Assembly: GCF_000735455.1 (NCBI RefSeq)
Contig: NZ_JMPS01000009.1
Span: 124,001 to 188,000 of the forward strand
Length of the DNA stretch: 64,000 bases
Reading direction: 5' to 3'
DNA from: Yokenella regensburgei ATCC 49455
Lineage (GTDB): Bacteria; Pseudomonadota; Gammaproteobacteria; Enterobacterales; Enterobacteriaceae
Shown here piece by piece: positions 25,982-39,208 of this stretch. Below the pieces are notes generated by a model. The model was not told where the DNA came from. It saw only the letters and a list, made by a program, of their open reading frames with translations, and ran no database searches. Position numbers and translations under genes: made by a program. Position 1 is the stretch's first letter. Each line of letters opens with the position of its first letter.

Positions 25982-27081
25982 TATACGGCTCCTTTACCGG
26001 CAAAACGGGCGCGCAACCGGCGTACCGGCAACGTATCCCACAGGTTCAGCGCCACCGCGAGCGCCAGATACAAGAGGTTTACGCCCCACATCCAGATCAT
26101 CGGATCCAGCTTCCCTTTGCTGGCGCTGGAGCGCAGCGAGGTCTGCAGCAGGAAGAACACCAGATACAGGAGCATCGCGGGCAGCATCGACAGTACGCGG
26201 CCCTGACGCGGGTTCACCACGCTCAGCGGAACCACCATCAGCGCCATCACAAACACGGCAAACACCAGCGTGAAGCGCCAGTGCAGTTCGGCGCGCGCGG
26301 TGTCGGTATCCGTGTTCCAGAGCGTTGGGGTGTTCATCTGCTCGGTATTGGTCGGATCCATCGCCACCGCCTGGTAGCCAATAATCGCCTGGTAATCTTT
26401 AAAGTCGGTGATGCGGAAGTCACGCAGCATCGCGGTGCCTTCAAAACGCGTCCCCTGGTTCAGGGTAACCACCTGCGAACCATCTTTATGCTGAGAAAGA
26501 TGGCCGGAATCGGCAACCACCACCGACGGACGCGCGTTACCTTTTGGCCGCAGCTGCGCCAGGAACACGTCTTTAAAGCTGCTGCCATCAACGCTTTCGA
26601 TAAACAGCACCGCATCGCCGTTGGTGGCCTGCTGGAACTGGCCCTGGGCCAGTGCCGCCATGCCGGGGTTGGCTTTCGCTTCTGCCAGCACTTCATCCTG
26701 ATGGCGAGCCGACCACGGGCCTGCCCACATCACGTTCACTGCCGCCACGGCGCCGGTTAACAGCGCCAGCAGCATTGCTGCTTTAATCAGCACCGCCTTG
26801 CTCAGACCGCAGGCATGCATGACCGTAATTTCACTTTCGGTATACAGTTTGCCGAGCGTCATCAGAAGCCCCAGGAACAGGCTCAGCGGCAAAATGAGTT
26901 GCGCCATCTCCGGGACCCCAAGTCCAAGCAGAGAAAGCACGAGATTCGTCGGGATTTCACCATCGACCGCTGCGCCCAGGATCCGCACCAGCTTCTGACA
27001 GAAAAAGATCAGCAGCAGGATGAAAAGGATGGCAAGCTGGCTTTTCAGCGTCTCCCGCATCAAATATCTTATGATTATCAC
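25981..27081 (-). CDS. lptF: LPS export ABC permease LptF
   Basis: This 366-residue protein opens with IIIRYLMRETLKSQLAILFILLLIFF and has the LptF/LptG topology of three N-terminal and three C-terminal transmembrane segments around a periplasmic domain. It is the partner of LptG in the LptB2FG exporter. It is divergent from pepA across a 257-bp regulatory gap, as in E. coli. Confidence 0.97.
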   Translation of the reverse strand: MIIIRYLMRETLKSQLAILFILLLIFFCQKLVRILGAAVDGEIPTNLVLSLLGLGVPEMAQLILPLSLFLGLLMTLGKLYTESEITVMHACGLSKAVLIKAAMLLALLTGAVAAVNVMWAGPWSARHQDEVLAEAKANPGMAALAQGQFQQATNGDAVLFIESVDGSSFKDVFLAQLRPKGNARPSVVVADSGHLSQHKDGSQVVTLNQGTRFEGTAMLRDFRITDFKDYQAIIGYQAVAMDPTNTEQMNTPTLWNTDTDTARAELHWRFTLVFAVFVMALMVVPLSVVNPRQGRVLSMLPAMLLYLVFFLLQTSLRSSASKGKLDPMIWMWGVNLLYLALAVALNLWDTLPVRRLRARFAGKGAV

Positions 27082-27335
27082 TATAAATACGCCCGTAAAA
27101 ACCCGTCTTGTTGCAGGAAAATAGCTTGTTTCATGGCTTAAACGTCATTTATTCTCTTGAGTCGTCGAAAACATCGCTAAGATTAAACTACTCGGCGGTT
27201 ATCCGTTCTCGAACGTGTTCAAACCGTAAACACAGTAAGAATATCATGAAGTCACCGCAACAGCGGACATGAGTTACGAAAGGTTTCAATTCTATCCGTA
27301 GCCACTGCTGTTGTCTTTAAGATTCAGGAGCGTAG

Positions 27336-28850
<1,515 letters not shown>

Positions 28851-28858
28851 TGTTAAAT

Positions 28859-28935
28859 GCCGGGTGGCGGCGACGCCTTACCCGGCCTACAAACGGCAGC
28901 ACACTGTAGGCCCGGTAAGCGCAGCGCCACCGGGC
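28859..28935. repeat. REP-type inverted pair (BIME)
   Basis: Between pepA and holC, GCCGGGTGGCGGCGACGCC...CCCGGCCTAC is followed by its inverted partner GTAGGCCCGGTAAGCGCAGCGCCACCGGGC. This is the classic enterobacterial REP motif in head-to-head orientation, with a 17-bp centre. It may stabilise mRNA ends. Confidence 0.88.
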
Positions 28936-28970
28936 AGCATGCTTTAAATCCATCACAAGAAGCCCCATAT

Positions 28971-29414
28971 ATGAAGAATGCGACGTTCTATCTTCTGGAC
29001 AACGACAACACCGCCGACGGCCTGAGCGCCGTGGAGCAACTGGTGTGTGAACTTGCCGCAGAACGTTGGCGCAGCGGTAAACGTGTCCTGATTGCCTGTG
29101 AAGACGAAGCGCAGGCCATTCGCCTCGACGAAGCGCTGTGGACGCGCCCGCCGGAAAGCTTTGTACCGCATAACCTGTCGGGTGAAGGCCCGCGTGGCGG
29201 AGCCCCGGTGGAGATTGCCTGGCCGCAGAAGCGCAACAGCAGCCCACGGGATCTGTTGATTAGTTTACGCACCGGCTTTGCAGATTTTGCCACCGCTTTC
29301 ACAGAAGTGATAGACTTCGTTCCTCATGAAGATTCTTTAAAACAACTGGCGCGCGATCGCTATAAAGCTTATCGCCTCGCCGGTTTTAACCTGACCACGG
29401 CAACCTGGAAATAA
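28971..29414 (+). CDS. holC: DNA polymerase III chi subunit HolC
   Basis: From the ATG at 28971 the protein has 147 residues. [13 protein letters not shown], the [18 protein letters not shown] segment and the C-terminal [17 protein letters not shown] match E. coli HolC (chi). Chi joins the clamp loader to SSB through HolD (psi). Its TAA overlaps the ATG of valS (TAATG), the same arrangement as in E. coli. Confidence 0.96.
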   Translation: MKNATFYLLDNDNTADGLSAVEQLVCELAAERWRSGKRVLIACEDEAQAIRLDEALWTRPPESFVPHNLSGEGPRGGAPVEIAWPQKRNSSPRDLLISLRTGFADFATAFTEVIDFVPHEDSLKQLARDRYKAYRLAGFNLTTATWK

Positions 29415-32269
29415 TGGAAAAGACATACAACCCACAAGATATCGAACAGCCGCTTTACGAGCACTGGGAAAAGCAGGGCTATTTCAAACCAAATGGTGAT
29501 GAAAGCCAGGAAAGTTTCTGCATCATGATCCCGCCGCCGAACGTCACCGGCAGTTTGCATATGGGTCACGCTTTCCAGCAAACCATCATGGATACCATGA
29601 TCCGCTATCAGCGTATGCAGGGTAAAAACACCCTGTGGCAGGTCGGTACCGACCACGCCGGGATCGCGACCCAGATGGTGGTTGAGCGCAAGATTGCGGC
29701 CGAAGAAGGCAAAACCCGTCACGACTACGGTCGCGATGCCTTCATCGACAAAATCTGGCAGTGGAAGGCGGAGTCTGGCGGTACCATTACCAACCAGATG
29801 CGTCGTCTGGGCAACTCCGTGGACTGGGAGCGTGAGCGCTTCACCATGGACGAAGGCCTTTCCAATGCCGTGAAAGAAGTGTTTGTCCGTCTGCACAAAG
29901 AAGATCTGATTTACCGTGGCAAGCGCCTGGTCAACTGGGATCCGAAACTGCGCACCGCGATTTCTGACCTCGAAGTCGAAAACCGCGAATCCAAAGGCTC
30001 CATGTGGCACATCCGCTACCCGCTGGCCGATGGCGCAAAAACCGCAGACGGTAAAGATTATCTGGTGGTTGCCACCACCCGTCCGGAAACCCTGCTGGGT
30101 GATACCGGCGTGGCCGTTAACCCGGAAGATCCGCGTTACAAAGACTTAATCGGTAAATTCGTGGTGCTGCCGCTGGTTAACCGCCGTATTCCGATTGTGG
30201 GCGACGAACACGCCGACATGGAAAAAGGTACCGGCTGTGTGAAGATCACCCCGGCACACGACTTTAACGACTATGAAGTAGGCAAACGTCACGCCCTGCC
30301 GATGATCAACATCCTGACCTTCGACGGCGACATCCGCGAAAGCGCGCAGGTGTATGACACCAACGGCGTTGAAACAACCGTCTACTCCAGTGATATCCCG
30401 GCAGAGTTCCAGAAAATGGAGCGTTTTGCTGCGCGTAAAGCGATGGTTGCCGCCGTTGACGCCCTGGATCTGCTGGAAGAGATCAAACCGCACGACCTGA
30501 CCGTGCCTTACGGCGACCGTGGCGGCGTGGTTATCGAACCGATGCTGACCGACCAGTGGTACGTGCGCGTTGCGCCGCTGGCGAAACCGGCGATTGAAGC
30601 GGTGGAAAACGGTGACATCCAGTTCGTACCGAAGCAGTACGAAAACATGTACTTCTCCTGGATGCGTGATATTCAGGACTGGTGTATCTCTCGTCAGCTG
30701 TGGTGGGGCCACCGCATCCCGGCATGGTACGACGAGCAGGGTAACGTCTACGTTGGCCGCAGTGAAGAAGAAGTACGTCAGGAAAACAACCTCGGTGCCG
30801 ACATCCAGCTTCGCCAGGACGAGGACGTGCTGGACACCTGGTTCTCCTCAGCGCTGTGGACCTTCTCTACCCTCGGCTGGCCGGAAAACACCGACGCCCT
30901 GCGTCAGTTCCACCCGACGAGCGTGATGGTTTCCGGCTTCGACATCATCTTCTTCTGGATTGCCCGCATGATCATGATGACCATGCACTTTATCAAAGAT
31001 GAAGACGGCAAGCCGCAGGTACCGTTCAAGACCGTCTACATGACCGGTCTGATTCGTGACGATGAAGGCCAGAAGATGTCCAAATCCAAGGGCAACGTGA
31101 TTGACCCGCTGGATATGGTTGACGGTATCTCCCTGGCTGACCTGCTGGAAAAACGCACCGGCAACATGATGCAGCCGCAGCTGGCTGAGAAGATCGGTAA
31201 GCGTACTTCCAAACAGTTCCCGGACGGCATTGAGCCGCACGGCACCGACGCCCTGCGTTTCACCCTGGCGGCACTGGCCTCTACCGGCCGTGACATCAAC
31301 TGGGACATGAAACGTCTGGAAGGTTACCGTAACTTCTGTAACAAGCTGTGGAACGCCAGCCGTTTCGTGCTGATGAACACCGAAGACCAGGACTGTGGCT
31401 TCAACGGCGGCGAGAAAGTGCTGTCGCTGGCTGACCGCTGGATCCTGGCTGAATTCAACCAGACCGTGAAAGCGTATCGCGAAGCGCTGGACAACTATCG
31501 CTTCGACATCGCCGCGGGCATCCTGTACGAATTCACCTGGAACCAGTTCTGTGACTGGTACCTCGAACTCACCAAGCCGGTGATGAATGGTGGTACAGAA
31601 GCAGAGCTGCGCGGCACCCGCCATACGCTGGTTACCGTACTGGAAGGTCTGCTGCGCCTGGCGCACCCGATTATCCCGTTCATCACTGAAACCATCTGGC
31701 AGCGTGTGAAGGTCATCTGCGGTATCACCGCTGACACCATCATGCTGCAGCCGTTCCCGGTATACGATGCAGCCCAGGTTGATGAAGCCGCGGCTTCGGA
31801 CACCGAATGGCTGAAGCAGGCCATCATCGCAGTACGTAACATCCGTGCGGAAATGAACATTGCTCCGGGCAAACCGCTGGAGCTGCTGCTGCGCGGTTGC
31901 AGCACCGACGCCGTGCGTCGCGTGAACGAGAACCAGAGCTTCCTGCAGACCCTGGCGCGTCTGGAAAGCATCACCGTGCTGCCTGCCGATGACAAAGGTC
32001 CGGTTTCCGTGACCAAAATCATCGACGGCGCCGAGCTGCTGATCCCGATGGCTGGCCTCATCAACAAAGAAGATGAGCTGGCCCGCCTGGCGAAAGAAGT
32101 CGCCAAAATCGAAGCAGAAATCGGTCGTATTGAAGGCAAACTGAGCAACGAAGGCTTCGTGGCGCGCGCGCCGGAAGCGGTCATCGCTAAAGAGCGTGAA
32201 AAGCTGACCGGTTATGCTGAAGCGAAAGCGAAGCTGATTGAGCAGCAAGCGGTTATTGCGGCTCTGTAA
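29414..32269 (+). CDS. valS: Valyl-tRNA synthetase ValS
   Basis: This 951-residue class I synthetase has the HIGH-type motif ([12 protein letters not shown] near residue 45), KMSKSKGN near 555, editing-domain segments such as [17 protein letters not shown], and a C-terminal coiled-coil arm. It charges tRNA-Val with valine and edits mischarged threonine. Its start overlaps the stop of holC by one base. Confidence 0.98.
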   Translation: MEKTYNPQDIEQPLYEHWEKQGYFKPNGDESQESFCIMIPPPNVTGSLHMGHAFQQTIMDTMIRYQRMQGKNTLWQVGTDHAGIATQMVVERKIAAEEGKTRHDYGRDAFIDKIWQWKAESGGTITNQMRRLGNSVDWERERFTMDEGLSNAVKEVFVRLHKEDLIYRGKRLVNWDPKLRTAISDLEVENRESKGSMWHIRYPLADGAKTADGKDYLVVATTRPETLLGDTGVAVNPEDPRYKDLIGKFVVLPLVNRRIPIVGDEHADMEKGTGCVKITPAHDFNDYEVGKRHALPMINILTFDGDIRESAQVYDTNGVETTVYSSDIPAEFQKMERFAARKAMVAAVDALDLLEEIKPHDLTVPYGDRGGVVIEPMLTDQWYVRVAPLAKPAIEAVENGDIQFVPKQYENMYFSWMRDIQDWCISRQLWWGHRIPAWYDEQGNVYVGRSEEEVRQENNLGADIQLRQDEDVLDTWFSSALWTFSTLGWPENTDALRQFHPTSVMVSGFDIIFFWIARMIMMTMHFIKDEDGKPQVPFKTVYMTGLIRDDEGQKMSKSKGNVIDPLDMVDGISLADLLEKRTGNMMQPQLAEKIGKRTSKQFPDGIEPHGTDALRFTLAALASTGRDINWDMKRLEGYRNFCNKLWNASRFVLMNTEDQDCGFNGGEKVLSLADRWILAEFNQTVKAYREALDNYRFDIAAGILYEFTWNQFCDWYLELTKPVMNGGTEAELRGTRHTLVTVLEGLLRLAHPIIPFITETIWQRVKVICGITADTIMLQPFPVYDAAQVDEAAASDTEWLKQAIIAVRNIRAEMNIAPGKPLELLLRGCSTDAVRRVNENQSFLQTLARLESITVLPADDKGPVSVTKIIDGAELLIPMAGLINKEDELARLAKEVAKIEAEIGRIEGKLSNEGFVARAPEAVIAKEREKLTGYAEAKAKLIEQQAVIAAL

Positions 32270-32280
32270 TCTTGATGCTA

Positions 32281-32310
32281 AAACGCCGAAGACTCTCTTC
32301 GGCGTTTTTT
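32281..32310 (+). terminator. Intrinsic terminator of valS
   Basis: AACGCCGAAGA and TCTTCGGCGTT form a perfect 11-bp stem with loop CTC, followed by TTTT. The T-run overlaps the stop of the converging DUF943 gene, so it may terminate both. Confidence 0.9.
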
Positions 32311-32845
32311 ATAACGCATTTTTTATTCTCACTAGCTTCCCGTCCGACATGGTGATCCAGTAATAGTCCTGGCTATCGAAATAAAATTTCTCATAACCTC
32401 CCGCATCAAATTCCACACTTAGAAAAATATTTTTTTCAATACAATTTTTATTGGTATTCTTTTGGGGCGTAAAACAGAAAAGATCGCCATCGCCGGATTT
32501 ATCACCGTTGATAAAACCTCCGCCAATATCCCAAAATACAATACGATAGGAATGACTCAGTGGTATCCGATATTTTTTCTTCAGTTCAGTTTTATGCTCC
32601 AGATACCAGTGGATACGTCCCCACTCGGTTAATGCCAAATGGTCAACAGCAATATCATAGGCTTCAAAGTCGATAAACCCACGCAGACTGCTGGCATAAA
32701 GCCCATGAAAATGCTTGGGCTCATATTCAAATCGTTCTCCTGCCCGAATGATAGTCACCGGCCGTTGAGCCCATAGCAGGTAACCGCAGATCAATAGTAA
32801 CAGGCTACCTCTAATTAAATTACGCCTCCAGTGCTCAGGTTTCAT
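32309..32845 (-). CDS. DUF943 family membrane protein
   Basis: The ATG at 32845 overlaps the TGA of the upstream gene (ATGA), giving 178 residues. The N-terminus is a signal-anchor (RRNLIRGSLLLLICGYLLWAQRPV), followed by family segments IHWYLEHKTELKKKYRIP and VFWDIGGGFINGDKSGDGDLFCF with NCIEKN. DUF943 proteins are single-pass membrane or periplasmic-facing proteins of unknown role. Codon use is more A/T-rich than the flanking valS and yjgM. An immunity role to the DUF3289 partner is a speculation. Confidence 0.82.
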   Translation of the reverse strand: MKPEHWRRNLIRGSLLLLICGYLLWAQRPVTIIRAGERFEYEPKHFHGLYASSLRGFIDFEAYDIAVDHLALTEWGRIHWYLEHKTELKKKYRIPLSHSYRIVFWDIGGGFINGDKSGDGDLFCFTPQKNTNKNCIEKNIFLSVEFDAGGYEKFYFDSQDYYWITMSDGKLVRIKNAL

Positions 32846-33693
32846 GCACCGCCCCAAATATGTACATTGGAACTACAATTTGTCAAAAAAGGTTTGTATG
32901 CATAATCTCGATGGCGCTGCAGAAAAAACCAGAGTCGGAAAAAACGAAATTTATTATAGAGTTTGTCAGTAATATCCTCTTTGCCTAATCCAAAATGGTC
33001 TTGCCCTTTAAAATAAAGAAGACCATCCCATGACATGGCATAACGTTGGAAACGAATAAGGCTTATTTTTTGCGCATAAAAATCGTGTACGCTGATTCCC
33101 AACCCATTAAACCTGTCTTTAAAACGGTTGAATTTTGGCAACCGGAATCTATTCAAATCAGCTTGCAGACCAAAAATAAATTCAGAATCCAGTCCTGCCT
33201 TTGGTTTCGAACGCAAACGCTCACTTATTGCCCTCTGAATTTTCATCAACACATCATTTGTGCCAATCCCCCGAATGACTTCATCATAAGCCTGGTCCAG
33301 AAGCTGACCGGACCAGGGTTGCCCGCTGCCAAAATGAAAATAGTCAATCAACTCGCCAATAAGCGGCGCATACTGCCCACTGGCAAACTGTCTGGATAAC
33401 GCTTTCATCTCATCAAACATAATATCAGCACACCGCTGACGGCTAATCGACCTGCCTTTCGGCTGCTTAAAATTGAAATCAGGGGCATGGGTGCCAAAAG
33501 AAGTCAGCGGATCAAATTCCAGACACCTGAAGGGATCGACGCGAGCAGAAATATCCTCTAATCCCAGCCTTTTAAAATCCTCATCATGCAAATCACCGAA
33601 CTGCATATCATCGACATAATGATCGTCAAAACGATGGGCAGTTGAAAAAATCTCATATGGCAGAGATATTGATAAAAGCATATTTGTATTCAT
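32842..33693 (-). CDS. DUF3289 family protein
   Basis: The ATG at 33693 is preceded by AGGA; an alternative ATG at 33738 lacks a visible ribosome site. The family core is strong: FSTAHRFDDHYVDDMQFGD, DISARVDPF, ELIDYFHFGSGQPWSGQLLDQAYDE, RFRLPKFNRFKDRFNGLGISVHDFYAQKISL and QDHFGLGKEDITDKLYNKFRFFRLWFFLQR. The function is not established; the domain occurs in enterobacterial accessory regions, sometimes near secretion-related genes. It is coupled to the DUF943 gene, so the two probably work together. Confidence 0.85.
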   Translation of the reverse strand: MNTNMLLSISLPYEIFSTAHRFDDHYVDDMQFGDLHDEDFKRLGLEDISARVDPFRCLEFDPLTSFGTHAPDFNFKQPKGRSISRQRCADIMFDEMKALSRQFASGQYAPLIGELIDYFHFGSGQPWSGQLLDQAYDEVIRGIGTNDVLMKIQRAISERLRSKPKAGLDSEFIFGLQADLNRFRLPKFNRFKDRFNGLGISVHDFYAQKISLIRFQRYAMSWDGLLYFKGQDHFGLGKEDITDKLYNKFRFFRLWFFLQRHRDYAYKPFLTNCSSNVHIWGGA

Positions 33694-33897
33694 GGATTCA
33701 TCATCCTGATAAATAATATGTTCGTGCTTTACGGCCATAATGAAAATAAAGTAAAATTAAAGAATAAAACTTGAGCAACACGACATAAACAATAGGCTAA
33801 TGATGAAAATTTTCTTCAGTTATTATCTCTGTCTTGCATGAATGAATATAGAGTGGTATCAAATATAACCATGATGAATTTTTGATTGAGTAACAAA

Positions 33898-34398
33898 ATG
33901 AATTCCACGCTATTCCCCCCCACGCTGCGCCGGATAACCGCCACGGATAACCCGGCCATTGCCGGCGTTATCCGCCAGGTGTCAGCGGAGTACGGTCTTA
34001 CGGCCGACAAAGGCTACACCGTGGCGGATCCTAATCTTGATGAGCTGTTCGAGCTGTACAGCCAGCCGGGTCATGCCTATTGGGTGGTGGAACAGGACGG
34101 GAAAGTCGTTGGCGGCGGCGGCGTTGCGCCGCTGTCGTGCAGTGAGCCGGGTATCTGTGAACTGCAGAAGATGTACTTTCTCGCTTCCGTGCGCGGTCAG
34201 GGTCTGGCGAAGAAGCTGGCCCTGATGGCGCTCGACTTCGCGCGCGAGCAGGGATTCAAACAGTGCTACCTTGAGACCACCGCATTTCTGACCGAGGCAA
34301 TTCGTCTGTACGAACACCTTGGCTTTGAGCATATCGCCGAGCCGCTGGGCTGTACCGGACACGTCGATTGCGAAGTGCGGATGTTGAAAGGGTTATAA
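33898..34398 (+). CDS. yjgM: GNAT acetyltransferase YjgM
   Basis: From the ATG at 33898 the protein has 166 residues. The GNAT acetyl-CoA loop is [16 protein letters not shown] near residue 92, followed by [22 protein letters not shown]. It matches E. coli YjgM in sequence and location next to valS. The acetylated substrate is not established. A longer frame starting with TTG at 33886 has no support. Confidence 0.9.
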   Translation: MNSTLFPPTLRRITATDNPAIAGVIRQVSAEYGLTADKGYTVADPNLDELFELYSQPGHAYWVVEQDGKVVGGGGVAPLSCSEPGICELQKMYFLASVRGQGLAKKLALMALDFAREQGFKQCYLETTAFLTEAIRLYEHLGFEHIAEPLGCTGHVDCEVRMLKGL

Positions 34399-34418
34399 GT
34401 CCTGCCAGATTTTCCGGG

Positions 34419-35177
34419 CTATACCGGAACCCCACTATGAAAGCGGAACTCCTCATCCGGCGTGTTGATGAGCGCCGCTTCTACTTCCCCGAAGAATTTT
34501 ACCCTTGATGTAATATCCTCTTTCGCAACCCGCTGTGCCAGCGCCAGATAATCCTGATAATGGCGAGCCTCCGAGCGCAATAGCGACAAATAAAACTTCT
34601 GCAGATCGGCGTCCAGATGCGGTGCCAGCGCGGCAAAACGTTCGCAGGAGCGCGCCTCAATGTATGCCCCGCAGATGAGCTTATCGATAAGGGTAAGCGG
34701 CTCGTGGGTGCGTACCTCTTTCAGCATCCCCTTCGCATAGCGGCTGGCGGTGATTTTGACGTAAGGAATACCGCGCGCCACCATCATCTCGCGCACCTGC
34801 CAGAAGTGGTGCAGCTCCTCTTTGATAAGCAGCACCATGCTGTCGATAAGCGCCTGTCCCCACGGGTCATCGGTCTGCGGCATAATGCTTTTGCCAATCT
34901 GCTTATGCAGCGCGGCGAAATCCGGCTCCGGCCCTTCGCGGAAGGTGAAGGCTTCATAGGGGTGCAGCCATGCCAGCAGCGCCTCCGCACCCTGCTTGTC
35001 AGCAATGTACTTACGCACCAACAGCATGGCGGTTTGCGCGGCCTTAAGCTCGCACACCATGTGATCGGTGAGCAACAGCGGAAGTCTTTCGGGTTTGCGG
35101 GCTTCTTCCACCCACGCGGCGGGGGTCGGGCAGTGCAGGAACTGTAATACGGGAGCGAGTATTTGCGGGTAATCCAT
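34419..35177 (-). CDS. miaE: tRNA-(ms2io6A37) hydroxylase MiaE
   Basis: This 252-residue ferritin-like di-iron protein has ligand-type segments KEELHHFW (near 118) and SEARHYQDY (near 205). It matches Salmonella MiaE; E. coli K-12 lacks this gene. It hydroxylates the isopentenyl group of ms2i6A37 in tRNAs reading UNN codons, using O2 and iron. It lies between yjgM and rraB as in Salmonella. Confidence 0.93.
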   Translation of the reverse strand: MDYPQILAPVLQFLHCPTPAAWVEEARKPERLPLLLTDHMVCELKAAQTAMLLVRKYIADKQGAEALLAWLHPYEAFTFREGPEPDFAALHKQIGKSIMPQTDDPWGQALIDSMVLLIKEELHHFWQVREMMVARGIPYVKITASRYAKGMLKEVRTHEPLTLIDKLICGAYIEARSCERFAALAPHLDADLQKFYLSLLRSEARHYQDYLALAQRVAKEDITSRVKFFGEVEAALINTPDEEFRFHSGVPV

Positions 35178-35225
35178 ACCTGAATCCTGCTGTGCGGCGA
35201 GGAGCCCCGCCGCACAGATTATGAC

Positions 35226-35651
35226 TTAGTGGCGAATGCCGTTGTCGTCTTCGTCGACGTAATCTTCGTCGTCGCCGTCTTCGCCTTCTTCACCGTTCGG
35301 GTCTTCGTAGTAGGTACCCCAACCGTCGTATTCCACGCCATGTTTTTCTGCCAGGTTCATCAGCTGTTCTACCTGCGCATCGATAAGTTCCGCTTTCAGC
35401 GCGCACTCGCTCAGGATATCGCAGCAGATAACCACATCACCCTCTTCCACTTCCAGCTCTTCCGGCTCGGTGACTTCGTAGCCCATCTTGAAGGCTTCTA
35501 CCGCCACTTTCTCCAGCGTTTCAAAGTCGTCGGCGGAAAGGTGGTGCTCGATGGTGTACAGCGCATCCGGATCGCTGCCGTCTTCCAGTAGTTCTTCAAT
35601 GATCAGACGCGTTTCGTCGCGTTGCTCTTCCAGGTGTTCCGGGTTTGCCAT
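35226..35651 (-). CDS. rraB: RNase E regulator RraB
   Basis: The ATG at 35651 gives 141 residues beginning [38 protein letters not shown], matching E. coli RraB (YjgD). The C-terminus is extremely acidic ([21 protein letters not shown]). RraB binds the C-terminal half of RNase E and inhibits its activity on a subset of transcripts. Confidence 0.95.
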   Translation of the reverse strand: MANPEHLEEQRDETRLIIEELLEDGSDPDALYTIEHHLSADDFETLEKVAVEAFKMGYEVTEPEELEVEEGDVVICCDILSECALKAELIDAQVEQLMNLAEKHGVEYDGWGTYYEDPNGEEGEDGDDEDYVDEDDNGIRH

Positions 35652-35748
35652 GGCTCGTTCCTCATAATGTGCGGCAGATACTCTTATTGTCACATACCAC
35701 CGACGTTGCCTCCACCTTTGTGCAAAAGATTTGTGAACCGGGGTTGCA

Positions 35749-35787
35749 AGTGAATATTAATACATATAAAGTGAATTTTAATTCAAC
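35749..35787 (+). promoter_or_regulatory. Paired ARG boxes of argI
   Basis: AGTGAATATTAATACATA (35749-35766) and AGTGAATTTTAATTCAAC (35770-35787) match the ARG box (TGAAT-wwww-ATTCA), the second nearly perfectly. They are separated by 3 bp, the spacing that hexameric ArgR requires. They lie 27 bp before the argI start. Confidence 0.85.
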
Positions 35788-35814
35788 AAGTGGCTTGAGC
35801 CATGAGAGGCAAAC

Positions 35815-36819
35815 ATGACAACGTTACACCATAAGCACTTCTTAAAATTACTCGACTTTACCCCTGCTGAAATCACCCATCTGCTGCAGCTTTCTTCCAG
35901 TCTGAAAGCTGATAAAAAACAAGGTACTGAGAAGCAAAAACTGATCGGTAAAAACATAGCGCTCATCTTCGAAAAAGACTCGACCCGTACCCGATGCTCT
36001 TTCGAAGTTGCCGCTTACGATCAGGGTGCCCGCGTGACATATCTCGGCCCTAACGGCAGCCAGATTGGGCATAAAGAATCAATTAAAGACACCGCCCGCG
36101 TGCTGGGCCGGATGTACGACGGTATTCAGTATCGCGGTCACGGCCAGGAAATCGTGGAAACCCTGGCAGAATTTTCCGGCGTGCCGGTGTGGAATGGCCT
36201 GACCAACGAGTTCCACCCGACCCAGCTGCTGGCAGATCTGTTAACCATGCAGGAACACCTGCCGGGTAAATCGTTCAACGAGATGACGCTGGTCTACGCC
36301 GGGGATGCCCGTAACAACATGGGTAACTCGATGCTTGAGGCCGCCGCGCTGACCGGGCTGGATCTGCGTCTGGTCGCTCCGAAAGCCTGCTGGCCAGAGT
36401 CGAGCCTCGTGACCGAATGCACGGCGCTGGCGCAGAAGAACGGCGGTAACGTGACGCTGACGGAAAATATTGCCGAAGGGGTGAAAGGTGCCGACTTCAT
36501 CTATACCGACGTCTGGGTGTCGATGGGCGAACCAAAAGAGAAGTGGGCAGAACGAATTGCGCTGCTGCGCGACTATCAGGTCAACAGCAAGATGATGCAG
36601 CTCAGCGGAAATCCGCAGGTGAAGTTCCTCCACTGCCTGCCGGCTTTCCATGACGACCAAACCCTCGTCGGCAAGAAAATGGCGGAAGAGTTTGGCCTGC
36701 ACGGCGGCATGGAGGTCAGCAACGAGGTGTTTGAATCTGCGGCGAGCATTGTGTTCGACCAGGCCGAAAACCGGATGCACACCATCAAAGCGGTGATGGT
36801 TGCCACCCTCGGCGAGTAA
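35815..36819 (+). CDS. argI: Biosynthetic ornithine carbamoyltransferase
   Basis: This 334-residue enzyme has the carbamoyl-phosphate motif DSTRTR (near 55), the HPTQ loop, HCLPAF and SMGEP. It joins ornithine and carbamoyl phosphate to citrulline in arginine synthesis. Its ARG boxes and solo position mark it as biosynthetic, in contrast to the paralogue inside the arc operon (40164-41168). Confidence 0.97.
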   Translation: MTTLHHKHFLKLLDFTPAEITHLLQLSSSLKADKKQGTEKQKLIGKNIALIFEKDSTRTRCSFEVAAYDQGARVTYLGPNGSQIGHKESIKDTARVLGRMYDGIQYRGHGQEIVETLAEFSGVPVWNGLTNEFHPTQLLADLLTMQEHLPGKSFNEMTLVYAGDARNNMGNSMLEAAALTGLDLRLVAPKACWPESSLVTECTALAQKNGGNVTLTENIAEGVKGADFIYTDVWVSMGEPKEKWAERIALLRDYQVNSKMMQLSGNPQVKFLHCLPAFHDDQTLVGKKMAEEFGLHGGMEVSNEVFESAASIVFDQAENRMHTIKAVMVATLGE

Positions 36820-36827
36820 ATCCCAGC

Positions 36828-36851
36828 CCCCTCTCCCGCACGGGAGAGGGG
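36828..36851. terminator. Palindrome between argI and yjgK
   Basis: CCCCTCTCCCG and CGGGAGAGGGG form a perfect 11-bp stem with loop CA in the 40-bp gap of converging genes, followed by TTAACGCTT. It belongs to the same palindrome family as 24856 and 21541 and likely ends both transcripts. Confidence 0.6.
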
Positions 36852-36858
36852 TTAACGC

Positions 36859-37977
<1,119 letters not shown>

Positions 37978-39198
37978 ATGGAAAAGCATTATGTCGGTTC
38001 TGAAATTGGTCAATTACGCAGTGTTATGCTCCATCGCCCTAATTTAAGTCTTAAAAGGCTGACCCCGTCTAATTGCCAGGATCTCCTCTTTGATGATGTG
38101 CTTTCGGTTGAACGCGCGGGGGAAGAGCATGATATTTTCGCCAACACGCTACGCCAGCAGGGCATTGAAGTACTGCTGCTGACCGACCTGCTAACGCAAA
38201 CGCTGGAGGTCACCGAAGCCCGCGACTGGCTGCTGTCTACCCAGGTTTCCGACTATCGTCTGGGACCAACGTTTGCCGCCGATGTACGCGCCTGGCTTGC
38301 CGACCTGCCGCGCCGCGAACTGGCGCGCCATTTAAGCGGCGGCGTCACCTACGGTGAAATTCCGGCATCGATTAAGAATATGGTGGTGGATACCCACGAC
38401 GTTAATGACTTTATTATGAAGCCATTACCTAACCATTTATTTACCCGCGACACCTCATGCTGGATTTATAACGGCGTCTCCATCAACCCAATGGCTAAAG
38501 CGGCCCGTCAGCGCGAAACCAATAACCTGCGCGCGATATATCGTTGGCATCCTCAGTTTGCCGATGGCGATTTTATTAAATACTTCGGCGACGAAAATAT
38601 TAATTACGACCACGCCACCCTCGAGGGCGGTGATGTGCTGGTCATTGGCCGCGGCGCCGTATTAATCGGGATGTCGGAACGTACTACACCGCAGGGGGTG
38701 GAATTCCTCGCCAACGCCCTGTTCAAACATCGTCAGGCAGAAAAAGTCATTGCCGTCGAATTGCCGAAACATCGCTCCTGCATGCACCTCGATACCGTCA
38801 TGACCCATATCGACGTCGACACCTTCTCGGTCTATCCGGAAGTGGTTCGCAAAGACGCCCAGTGCTGGACGCTGACTCCGGATGGCCGTGGTGGGCTCAA
38901 ACGCACCCAGGAAACGGACCTGCTGCACGCCATCGAAAAAGCGCTCGGCATTACCCAGGTACGGCTTATCACCACCGGTGGCGACGCCTTTGAGGCCGAG
39001 CGCGAACAGTGGAACGACGCCAACAACGTCCTGACGCTGCGCCCGGGCGTGGTGGTTGGCTACGAGCGTAACACCTGGACCAACGAGAAATACGACAAAG
39101 CCGGGATCACCGTGCTGCCCATTCCGGGCGATGAACTCGGACGTGGCCGCGGCGGTGCGCGCTGCATGAGCTGCCCGCTGGAACGTGACGGGATCTGA
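37978..39198 (+). CDS. arcA: Arginine deiminase ArcA
   Basis: From the ATG at 37978 (AAAGGA upstream) the protein has 406 residues, the standard length. Conserved blocks are [42 protein letters not shown], and the catalytic cysteine in GGARCMSCP near the C-terminus. It hydrolyses arginine to citrulline and ammonia. It is the first gene of the arc operon. Confidence 0.97.
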   Translation: MEKHYVGSEIGQLRSVMLHRPNLSLKRLTPSNCQDLLFDDVLSVERAGEEHDIFANTLRQQGIEVLLLTDLLTQTLEVTEARDWLLSTQVSDYRLGPTFAADVRAWLADLPRRELARHLSGGVTYGEIPASIKNMVVDTHDVNDFIMKPLPNHLFTRDTSCWIYNGVSINPMAKAARQRETNNLRAIYRWHPQFADGDFIKYFGDENINYDHATLEGGDVLVIGRGAVLIGMSERTTPQGVEFLANALFKHRQAEKVIAVELPKHRSCMHLDTVMTHIDVDTFSVYPEVVRKDAQCWTLTPDGRGGLKRTQETDLLHAIEKALGITQVRLITTGGDAFEAEREQWNDANNVLTLRPGVVVGYERNTWTNEKYDKAGITVLPIPGDELGRGRGGARCMSCPLERDGI

Positions 39199-39208
39199 GG
39201 AGATGACT

